Positions 26,842 through 34,148 of a DNA stretch of 64,000 nucleotides are shown here, one piece after another (within the stretch, counting starts at the first letter, position 1; each line of letters opens with the position of its first letter). A program made the translations under genes and the position numbers. The notes under the pieces are model-generated. The model was not told the DNA's origin, did not search any database, and saw nothing but the letters and a program-made list of their open reading frames with translations. The stretch is from an uncultured Ilumatobacter sp. (lineage in GTDB: Bacteria > Actinomycetota > Acidimicrobiia > Acidimicrobiales > Ilumatobacteraceae), in contig CALCXK010000103.1 of NCBI GenBank assembly GCA_937905835.1, forward strand, positions 1 to 64,000, written 5' to 3'.

Positions 26842-27111
26842 TCAGGATGCGTCTTCGGGACGGCCGAGGTCCCATTCAATTGAGATCAACGAACGCTCGG
26901 CGTCACGCACGATGCGCTCCCGGTTGCGACGGAACTGCGGGTCGTCGCGCGGAAGCAATACGAGGCGTGCCAGCACACGGGCGCGGAACTCGTCAAGAGT
27001 TTGCCGATCGCCCCAGTCGCCGTAGACCTCCCAGTGCGGTGCCACCGGGCCGTGGTACACGATCCGAGCGTGCGCTTTGGGTTCTCGGTTCTCGACAGCG
27101 ACGTCACTCAT
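26842..27111 (-). CDS. Small conserved-looking hypothetical protein upstream of ppk1
   Basis: 89 residues, charged, no membrane helix. The central HWEVYGDWGDRQTLDEF and Arg-rich C-terminal half suggest a compact soluble protein. I do not recognise the family. It is 38 bp upstream of ppk1 on the same strand and probably co-transcribed with it. Confidence 0.6.
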   Translation of the reverse strand: MSDVAVENREPKAHARIVYHGPVAPHWEVYGDWGDRQTLDEFRARVLARLVLLPRDDPQFRRNRERIVRDAERSLISIEWDLGRPEDAS

Positions 27112-27498
27112 ACTTCACAGGATAACGGCGTGAAGTTCCCGATCGTTTCGCGTCCCTCACCAGGTTCTTACCAGCCGCTGGGACACTGCGCGATATGCAT
27201 CACGACGAAACTGCGAGAGCTCCGTGCGCTGCCCATTCAGAATCGGAGCGAGACATGTCTGCAGAACTGTCCAAAAACTGGAGATTTTTCTTTACGAACG
27301 TGTTACGATTTGCCATCAACAACGCAACATCTCTCCGGACTGCCACGACAACAGGCACATCGGTCGCCCGTCAGGGCATCCAGCAATCACGTCGAAACGA
27401 GCAAAAAAATGGGAACCGAGCGGCTCCCAGAAACGTCAAATTCGGTATCCCGCCAATTTCGGGCCGATCAGCACAGCATCGTGAAGAGGACCACCAAC
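27112..27498. other. 387-bp intergenic region upstream of whiB
   Basis: This is the longest gene-free stretch outside the metF remnant. It holds the promoters of the minus-strand ppk1 unit and of the whiB gene at 27499. The middle part (about 27275-27330) is AT-richer than its surroundings and is the likely whiB promoter area. A reading frame stays open from 27001 into whiB, but its amino-acid pattern does not look coding. Long leaders are common for whiB genes. I see no clear hairpin. Confidence 0.5.
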
Positions 27499-27864
27499 AT
27501 GATCAAGCGAGCAAGGTCAACCAAGAACGCCAGCCCGAAGGGCCTCAGCCGCGCGGAGCACGCCGCCCTCAACAAGCGTCCAGCCGAACTGAACACGGCA
27601 CCGCATGACCCGGACTCAGAAACAGCGTGGATGGCCGACGGCAACTGCCGCCTGCACCCGCCGGCCACGTTCTTCCCCAGCGATGGCGTCGGCGTCGACC
27701 GCGCCCGGAAGATCTGCAAGGAATGCCCTGTCGTCGGTCAGTGCCTCGAGTACGCGCTCGATTCTCGCATCGATCACGGCGTGTGGGGCGCATGCAGCGA
27801 GCGCGAGCGCCGTCGCATCCTGAAGCGTCGACGCGAAGACGCTGTTGTCAACGCCAGCGCCTGA
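27499..27864 (+). CDS. WhiB-family iron-sulfur transcription factor (first)
   Basis: 121 residues. The four cluster-ligand cysteines are C50, C73, C76 and C82 (GNC, CKECPVVGQC). The GVWGACSERERRR turn-basic motif (usually G[VI]WGG) and a basic tail follow. A GAAGAGG precedes the ATG. The N-terminal 40 residues are basic and probably disordered. WhiB proteins bind a [4Fe-4S] cluster and act with a sigma factor; the regulon is unknown. A strong terminator follows. Confidence 0.9.
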   Translation: MIKRARSTKNASPKGLSRAEHAALNKRPAELNTAPHDPDSETAWMADGNCRLHPPATFFPSDGVGVDRARKICKECPVVGQCLEYALDSRIDHGVWGACSERERRRILKRRREDAVVNASA

Positions 27865-27925
27865 GTCACGCGAACACCTGAACGGCAGTCGTACGCGGTC
27901 GCCGGCTGAATGGATCCGAAAACGC

Positions 27926-27965
27926 AACGATGCCCCGACTCAGCGTCAGGGCATCGTTCAGTTTT
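27926..27965 (+). terminator. Intrinsic terminator after the first whiB gene
   Basis: AACGATGCCC (27926-27935) pairs with GGGCATCGTT (27949-27958), with further GAC/GTC pairing inside. CAGTTTT follows. It lies 62 bp past the whiB stop, between convergent whiB and tatA. Confidence 0.8.
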
Positions 27966-28004
27966 CAGGTGCCCTACCGCACTGGACAGAGCGAGCGCAC
28001 CGAT

Positions 28005-28187
28005 TCAGTCAGCGTCGGAGCTGGCGTCCTCGCGGGGCGTATTCGCCTCGTCCAGACCGTCCTTGAATTCTTTCTGCGCCCTGCCCAGGTTCTTGGCGAG
28101 CTTGGGAAGCTGCGAACCGCCGAAGAGCACGAGAACGAGAACAAGGAGAATGATGCCCTCTGGGCCACCGAGTGTAAATCCGATCAT
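28005..28187 (-). CDS. tatA: Twin-arginine translocase subunit TatA/E
   Basis: 60 residues. One N-terminal membrane helix (GIILLVLVLVLFGGSQLPKL) with the FG hinge leads into an amphipathic helix (AKNLGRAQKEFKDGLDEA), the hallmark of TatA. It forms the pore component for export of folded proteins. tatB and tatC are not adjacent. A stand-alone tatA is common in actinobacteria. Confidence 0.85.
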   Translation of the reverse strand: MIGFTLGGPEGIILLVLVLVLFGGSQLPKLAKNLGRAQKEFKDGLDEANTPREDASSDAD

Positions 28188-28280
28188 CCAGCCAGGCTAC
28201 CCCACGGGGGCATCGATGGGGCAGCGCGAGCGACAAGGCCCAAGCAAGCTCCGAATGAGCAGGCCTCGTGAGCATCAGGT

Positions 28281-28580
28281 TCAGGCACCGATAATGCTGC
28301 GCGCGACCTGGGCACGTTGACGGCGGATACGCCGACGCTCACGCTCTGACAAGCCGCCCCAGATGCCGAACTTCTCACCGTTCTGCAACGCGAACTCGAG
28401 GCAATCGTGCTGCACTTCGCAGCCGCGGCAGACTTCCTTCGCCTCCCGCGTGGACGCACCACGCTCAGGAAAGAAAAGATCAGGATCGACACCGAGGCAG
28501 TTCGCGTGATCGTGCCAATCCTGCTCCGGTTCGACCGGTGTCGCGCTGACCGTGATACTCGATGTCGTGATGAACTGCAT
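28281..28580 (-). CDS. WhiB-family iron-sulfur transcription factor (second)
   Basis: 99 residues from the ATG at 28580, which has AGGAAG 8 nt upstream; an in-frame ATG at 28643 would add 21 residues. Cysteines C28, C51, C54 and C60 (ANC, CRGCEVQHDC), FGIWGGLSERERRR and a basic tail are all present. It resembles the WhiB2/WhmD subgroup, but this is not certain by eye. Two GC-rich palindromes lie about 150-190 bp upstream. Confidence 0.88.
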   Translation of the reverse strand: MQFITTSSITVSATPVEPEQDWHDHANCLGVDPDLFFPERGASTREAKEVCRGCEVQHDCLEFALQNGEKFGIWGGLSERERRRIRRQRAQVARSIIGA

Positions 28581-28730
28581 GTGAGGGACTTCCTGTGTGT
28601 GTCCGAGAAACGTTTTGTTGTAGAACTTCTTGTCAAATGTCATTGCTCATTGCGTCTCAACAACCTTGTAACTACACAATTGTTATTCTGCCAGAGCGGA
28701 CATGCACTCCGCAAGTGCGCGACCAGATTC

Positions 28731-28773
28731 TTCGCGCGGATGGCGCGAATTAATCGCGCGGAACGCGCGATTA
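28731..28773. promoter_or_regulatory. Two adjacent CGCGCG palindromes upstream of the second whiB gene
   Basis: The first palindrome pairs TTCGCGC with GCGCGAA (28731-28749). The second pairs TAATCGCGCG with CGCGCGATTA around GAA (28751-28773; 10-bp arms). They lie between the VWA gene end (28807) and the whiB start (28580). They could be operators for the whiB promoter or an end structure for the VWA transcript; no T-tract is present. Confidence 0.5.
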
Positions 28774-28806
28774 CTACTCGAAAGGCGCAAGCGGCAGGCT
28801 CCGCTC

Positions 28807-30822
28807 TCAGCCAGCGCGGCGGGCGTTACGGGCGAGGGCGCGCTTGCCCTCCATGAAGTCGACGAGCACGTAGTCACCGAGGTTCTCCGGGGTAGTGAAG
28901 AAGGCCCGACCTCGGTTAATCGACGTCATCTTCTCGATGAACGCCCGAAGTGAACCGTCAGCACCGAGACCAAAGGTGTTGATCCGGATCTGTTCCTTCG
29001 TGCACCTCACCACCTCGCGCAGCGTTGCTTCGATCGTCTCGCGCGCCGGCGGATAGTTGAAGAAGGGGTACCCATCGGGCGTGATGTGAGCCGTGGGTTC
29101 ACCATCGGTGATCATGATGATCTGCTTGGTGCCGGATTCTCGTGACAGGAGTTGGCGGGCCAGCGTGAAGCCGTGGTGCATGTTCGTGCCGTAGACAAAG
29201 TCCCAGGACACCTCTGGCAACTGCTCGGCCTTCAGGATCCGAGCGGTCTCGGAGAATCCGACAATGCCGAGGTAGTCACGGGGGAACTGCGAGCTGATCA
29301 AGCTGTGCAGCGCCATGGCGACCTTCTTGGCCGGCAGAAAATTGTCACGCATCGGCATCGACAACGACAGATCGAGCATCAATACGGTCGACGAACGAGT
29401 GAGATGCTCGGTCTTTTCGATCTCAAAATCGTCGGGATGCAGGCGAATCGGTGTGCCACCGCCCGATCGACGAACGGCATTGCGAATCGTGCGGTTCAGG
29501 TCGAGCTGGAACGGGTCGCCGTACTCGTACGGCTTCGTGTCGTACGTGCGCTCGTGACCCTGACCGATGTTGCTGGTCTCGTGCTGGCCAAGCTGGTCCT
29601 TCGCGAGTTTGGAAAAAAGCTCCCGAAGGGCGTTCGAGCCAATCTTGCGGAGGCCTTTCGGCGTCATCTCAAGCCGGCCTTCCTTCTGTTCAATCAGGCC
29701 CGCCTCTTCGAGTTGCTTGGTGAGATCAGCGAGTCGTTGCAGTGATTTGGCGGCGTCGTCACCCATCAGGTCCCGGACCTTGTCCATGTCAGCTTCAGCG
29801 AGCGCACCAGGGCTCGCTGCATTCCGCAGCAGGTTCTCGAGCTGGTCAAGGTCGCCGAGCTCTTGCATCTGCTGCATGGCTTGGCCCATGCCCATCGGGT
29901 CGTGGCCTTCAAAGTCGTAGCTCTTTCCCCATTGCATCTGCGGGAACATTTGCTGCAGATTCCCTGACAGCTGTTGCATCTGCCACTGCAGGTCCATGTC
30001 GTCCATGAGCTGATCGCTGAGTTGCTGCATCTGCGCCCGCTGTTCGGGCGTCATCGAATTCATCATGGCCTGCATGGCAGCCATGCGCTGGGCCATCTGT
30101 TCCAGCAGTTCTTCGACCGTTTCTGGATTCTCGGGAAAGAACTCGCCGAACTTCTCCATGAAGTCTTCGAAGCCGGGATCATCGCCACGCTGATGCTTCT
30201 CAAGCATCTCGTTGAGCGCGGCCATCATGTCTTTCATGCGGGCCATGTCTTCGGGGCCCATGTTTTCCATGGCACCGGACATCTGGTCGACCATCTGTTG
30301 CATCAGCTGATCTTTGAGCTTTTGCATCAGCTGTTCGAATCGCTTTTTCGACTCATCGGACTCGAAGTTGTAGCTCTCGAGCTCGCGCACCTTGCCTGCC
30401 AAGTCGTCAGGCATCAGATCGAGCCGCATATTGCGTTCTGCTGCTGCCGACTCAGCGTTGTCGGCTCGGCGCTGGTCGCCGGAGTTCTTGGCGTCACGCA
30501 GCGCATTTTCGATGGCGTGGCGCTCTTCGTCGATCAGGTCGTTCAACTCGTCGTTGATCTCATCATAGACACCGCCAAGATCATGTTGATCGAGTCGATT
30601 CTGGCGCTCTTCGCGAAGCTGCTCGAGCAGCTCACGAAGACCCTGCAGCTGATTGCCGTCACGGTCGCGCATGCCTTCCTGCATCATCTTGCGGAGGGCC
30701 GCGTTGACGTCGCCGTGGTAGAGCAGCTCGTCGGTTAACTCATCGAATGCGGCATCGGCATCAAGTTCGAAGCCGGTCTGCGTGCCGTCCCATCGCGAGT
30801 ACGTGAATCGTGACGCCATCAC
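28807..30822 (-). CDS. VWA-domain protein with Met-rich helical middle (MoxR partner type)
   Basis: 671 residues. A helical, charged N-terminal part precedes a Met/Gln-rich segment (about 165-320) in which roughly 28 of 155 residues are Met. The C-terminal von Willebrand A domain (about 478-660) has an intact MIDAS start, DLSLS at 484-488, and the ITDGEPTAH block. Such proteins pair with MoxR-type AAA+ ATPases as metal-insertion or assembly chaperones. The candidate partner is at 32584-34014 on the same strand, separated by two plus-strand genes. The client is unknown. Confidence 0.8.
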   Translation of the reverse strand: MMASRFTYSRWDGTQTGFELDADAAFDELTDELLYHGDVNAALRKMMQEGMRDRDGNQLQGLRELLEQLREERQNRLDQHDLGGVYDEINDELNDLIDEERHAIENALRDAKNSGDQRRADNAESAAAERNMRLDLMPDDLAGKVRELESYNFESDESKKRFEQLMQKLKDQLMQQMVDQMSGAMENMGPEDMARMKDMMAALNEMLEKHQRGDDPGFEDFMEKFGEFFPENPETVEELLEQMAQRMAAMQAMMNSMTPEQRAQMQQLSDQLMDDMDLQWQMQQLSGNLQQMFPQMQWGKSYDFEGHDPMGMGQAMQQMQELGDLDQLENLLRNAASPGALAEADMDKVRDLMGDDAAKSLQRLADLTKQLEEAGLIEQKEGRLEMTPKGLRKIGSNALRELFSKLAKDQLGQHETSNIGQGHERTYDTKPYEYGDPFQLDLNRTIRNAVRRSGGGTPIRLHPDDFEIEKTEHLTRSSTVLMLDLSLSMPMRDNFLPAKKVAMALHSLISSQFPRDYLGIVGFSETARILKAEQLPEVSWDFVYGTNMHHGFTLARQLLSRESGTKQIIMITDGEPTAHITPDGYPFFNYPPARETIEATLREVVRCTKEQIRINTFGLGADGSLRAFIEKMTSINRGRAFFTTPENLGDYVLVDFMEGKRALARNARRAG

Positions 30823-31027
30823 CCGAACCTACTCCCCTCCCAGCCCGCCGTCGCCCTCAGGCCGAGGGCTCGTCATCGTTGTCCGCTGGGTTGCGGCGAG
30901 GCGACCAGTTGAGCCCGGTTCTTCCCGAACTCGGCTGATCGATGACACAAATTCCGGGAACTTCAAGAATCGGCTCAACAAACGACGTTGATGTGACAAC
31001 GCGAAACAATGCAATTAACATCATGGC

Positions 31028-31573
31028 ATGCGGGTGCCACGCACTTTCGTCTTCGTCGACCTCTCAGGATTCACGAACTACACGGCTGCCTTTGGCGACG
31101 ACGCAGCCGGGCGAATCCTCAGCTCATTCCGCACGATCGTCCGAGCCGTCGCATCTGAACGTGGCGTCCGCATCGCCAAGTGGCTCGGTGATGGCTGCAT
31201 GGTCGTTGCCGTCGACCAGAAGGACGCCGTCGAGTTCGTCCTCGATCTCGGGCGCCGCTCGAACGAGGTTTGCACACCGCTCACCGTCCGGTCAGGCCTG
31301 GCAACCGGCCACGCGCTGCTGTTCGAAGGCGACGACTACATCGGCTCAGCGGTCAACATGGCGTCACGTCTCTGTGACCATGCCAAGGGCGTCGAAGCGC
31401 TGATGCCCACGATGCACATCGAGCGACTACCCGCAGGGGTCACCGCCAACTCCGTCGGCGAAGTCGAGCTTCGAGGGTTCCCAGGATCGATCGACGTCGT
31501 CGAACTCAGCGGTGTTCCGATGGCAGCCGACTCCGAAACCAGCGATCTTTGGACGCGGTCACCGTTCATCTGA
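31028..31573 (+). CDS. Stand-alone class III adenylate cyclase
   Basis: 181 residues made almost entirely of one class III catalytic domain. The metal-binding Asp residues are D11 (FVDLSGFT) and D55 (LGDG). The adenine-selecting pair is K51 and D103, and the transition-state residues are N110 and R114 (VNMASRL). With all of these present it should make cAMP as a homodimer. There is no membrane or sensor domain. It lies between the VWA and MoxR genes but on the opposite strand. Confidence 0.82.
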   Translation: MRVPRTFVFVDLSGFTNYTAAFGDDAAGRILSSFRTIVRAVASERGVRIAKWLGDGCMVVAVDQKDAVEFVLDLGRRSNEVCTPLTVRSGLATGHALLFEGDDYIGSAVNMASRLCDHAKGVEALMPTMHIERLPAGVTANSVGEVELRGFPGSIDVVELSGVPMAADSETSDLWTRSPFI

Positions 31574-31603
31574 CGTCGGGCTCGACGAGCCCTGCACCAC
31601 ACC

Positions 31604-32521
31604 ATGACCTTTGCACGCGGCGCCACGCTCACCACTGCAGTGGCCCTCGGATACTGCGACACGTCGAACCTCGGTCCCACGGCTGGCAACGGTTTCCGCA
31701 CGCGCTGGCCGGACGACCTGGCGGTTCTGCAGCAAGTCGGCGTCACCGACCTCAGGCTCACATTCGACTGGGCACGGTTGCAAGCGAAACCTGGCGACCT
31801 CGACGGAGCCTGGGCCGACTGGTATGACCAAGTGCTCACCGCTGCCGACGCAATTGGGCTCAGCGTGTGGGCAACGCTGCATGACAGCGACGAGCCACGC
31901 TGGGTCACCAATGAAGGCGGCATCGACGACCCGGATGTCGCAGCCAAGTGGTTGCCACGGTTCGTCGAGCGGGTCGCTGACCGGTTCGGTACAGGTGTCC
32001 ACGGCTGGATCCCGTTCGCCGAGATCAATGCTGCCCTTCCCGCTGCAGGCTGGGCCGCCACGTGGGCGGCGCTGCGCAGCGGCGAAGCCCCAGTGGTTGC
32101 GTCGCTCTCAGCCAGCACAATCGACGGCGCCGCGAGCTTCCTCGAAACGTGCGACCTGATCGGCATTTCGCTCGTGCACGCCGACCTCGACGACCCAGAA
32201 CCGAACGACGAACAACTCGATGACCTTTGTGCGCAGATGCACACCGAGGTGATGCGCTCAGCCGAACTCGTCGAAGAGACGCCGATATTGATCAGCCAAT
32301 TCACTGCGCGACACGACGACGCCGACGTTCAAGGTCTCATCGCAGAACAGTTCGTCAGCGCGCTGAACGCAGCAAACAACGATGGGGCGCAGATCGGGGC
32401 GGCATTCGTCGACCCCGCTGTCACCGGCCCCGAGTCATCCGGAGGCCTGCTCGACTCAACTCGCTCCACAACGCCGATGGCCAACGCCGTCCTCGGCGGT
32501 GCCAACTCTTACGCCGACTGA
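31604..32521 (+). CDS. Degenerate glycoside hydrolase family 1-like protein
   Basis: 305 residues, against about 450 for GH1. DLRLTFDWARLQ, TLHDSDEPRWVTNEGG and RFGTGVHGWIPFAEINAAL follow the GH1 pattern. The acid/base Glu aligns at E140 (NEP becomes AEI). At the nucleophile site the usual TENG reads SQFT, so the Glu is Q232. The C-terminal third is much shortened. A retaining glycosidase reaction is unlikely; a binding or scaffold role is possible. It begins 30 bp after the cyclase gene and may be co-transcribed. Confidence 0.75.
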   Translation: MTFARGATLTTAVALGYCDTSNLGPTAGNGFRTRWPDDLAVLQQVGVTDLRLTFDWARLQAKPGDLDGAWADWYDQVLTAADAIGLSVWATLHDSDEPRWVTNEGGIDDPDVAAKWLPRFVERVADRFGTGVHGWIPFAEINAALPAAGWAATWAALRSGEAPVVASLSASTIDGAASFLETCDLIGISLVHADLDDPEPNDEQLDDLCAQMHTEVMRSAELVEETPILISQFTARHDDADVQGLIAEQFVSALNAANNDGAQIGAAFVDPAVTGPESSGGLLDSTRSTTPMANAVLGGANSYAD

Positions 32522-32583
32522 ATCTCAGAGCTCGTAGTGGTCGATTGTCGACCGGCCTTCGGTGACGACTTGGACGGCGTGTG

Positions 32584-34014
32584 TCACGTACGGCTGCGGT
32601 AGGTAGCGCTGTTGCCGCTCGCGTCTTTGTTCAGGCGCTTCGACAGGTGCAGGCCTTCGAGAATGAACTCAACAGCGGCAGCGACGGCGGCAGGTGACTC
32701 CTCGCCACCGGTGAGGATCGTCACGGGTGTCTTTAACGCGTCGACCTGCTCCGCCACAGCGGCGAGTTCGACACTCGTCATCGACTCGCCGGTATGCGCC
32801 ACCGCGCCCCCTTCGAATGCGTCGACAACTGCACGGGTCTGCTCGGGCGGCACCACGTCTTTGAACACCGTGAGCACGGCACCCTTGATCAGACTCTCCA
32901 TGATCGCTCCGTCACGGCCTTCCTCAATCGACTCGATTTCGATCTTGCCCATCGAGCTCGCCGCGAGCGCACCGAGGTCATCGACGCGGGCCACGATGCT
33001 CGTCTCGCCGGAGCGAAGGCCGCGACGCAACGCGTTCGCCGCAAGCGCTTCGTAGTTGCTGACCGACAGACGGACCGACACCCCACTTCGTTGGTTGACC
33101 TGGTTGCTTGACCGCGCAAGGTGGGAGAACGTCGCAATGACGTCGGTGAGGTAGTCGGGCACGCGCACCGTCACTGGGCCGTTCGGCGTCTCGACGTCGA
33201 GCGACTGCGCTTCTTGCAGCATGATGTCGACTTCGGTCTGCACGTCGAGTGGATAATGAGTGCGGATCTGGCTACCGAAGCGGTCTTTCAGTGGCGTAAT
33301 GATGCGGCCGCGGTTGGTGTAGTCCTCCGGGTTGGCCGATGCCATCAGCATCACATCGAGGGGCAGACGGATCTTGTAGCCACGAATCTGCACGTCGCGT
33401 TCTTCGAGCACGTTGAGCAGACCGACCTGAATGCGTTCGGCGAGGTCAGGGAGTTCGTTGATCGCGAAGATGCCACGGTTGGTGCGCGGCACCATGCCGT
33501 AGTGCAGCGTGAGTTCGTCGGAGAGATAGCGACCTTCAGCCACCTTGATTGGGTCAACCTCCCCGATGAGGTCTGCAATCGAGGTGTCAGGAGTGGCGAG
33601 CTTCTCGCCGTACCGGACGTCGCGGTGCACCCAGTCGATCGGCGTCGCGTCGCCGTGCTCGGCGACCAGGTCCTTGGCGTACTTGGAGACCGGGTTATAC
33701 GGATCGTCCATGATCTCGCTCCCAGCAACGATCGGCATCCACTCGTCGAGTAAGCCCGTCAGCGAACGGATCATGCGAGTCTTGGCCTGCCCGCGTTCGC
33801 CGAGGAACACCACGTCGTGGCCTGCGAGTAGTGCATTTTCGAGCTGCGGCATGACGGTATTTTCGTATCCCTGCACACCGGCGAAGAGCGGTTCGCCAGC
33901 CATGACTTTGGCAATTGCGTGCTCACGGACTTCCTGCTTGACGGGCCGCGACACCCATCCAGAAGCCTGGAGTTCGCCGAGTGTCGTCGCTCGATCGTTC
34001 GTCTCATCTGCCAT
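32584..34014 (-). CDS. MoxR-type AAA+ ATPase
   Basis: 476 residues. Walker A is GERGQAKT (72-79), the Walker B region is GIFAINELPDL, and sensor 1 lies in VMLMASANPEDYTNRG, as in MoxR/magnesium-chelatase I proteins. The C-terminal ~180 residues include a helical lid. With the VWA protein at 28807 it forms a likely MoxR-VWA chaperone pair. It is divergent from the GH2 gene. The substrate complex is unknown. Confidence 0.82.
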   Translation of the reverse strand: MADETNDRATTLGELQASGWVSRPVKQEVREHAIAKVMAGEPLFAGVQGYENTVMPQLENALLAGHDVVFLGERGQAKTRMIRSLTGLLDEWMPIVAGSEIMDDPYNPVSKYAKDLVAEHGDATPIDWVHRDVRYGEKLATPDTSIADLIGEVDPIKVAEGRYLSDELTLHYGMVPRTNRGIFAINELPDLAERIQVGLLNVLEERDVQIRGYKIRLPLDVMLMASANPEDYTNRGRIITPLKDRFGSQIRTHYPLDVQTEVDIMLQEAQSLDVETPNGPVTVRVPDYLTDVIATFSHLARSSNQVNQRSGVSVRLSVSNYEALAANALRRGLRSGETSIVARVDDLGALAASSMGKIEIESIEEGRDGAIMESLIKGAVLTVFKDVVPPEQTRAVVDAFEGGAVAHTGESMTSVELAAVAEQVDALKTPVTILTGGEESPAAVAAAVEFILEGLHLSKRLNKDASGNSATYRSRT

Positions 34015-34148
34015 CGGATGAACCTACCGCGCCTGCTCTGCCCATGTTCAGACGGGCTGGCATCCTCGTGTGTCTACTTGTGGGCGCAGGAGCCCAGGCG
34101 GGGAATGGGACTATCCGACCCGATCAATGCGGGCCTACGCTCACGACC

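Noticed and set aside
27001..27498. N-terminal extension of the first WhiB protein
   Set aside because: The open frame has unlikely composition, and a good ribosome site marks the start at 27499.
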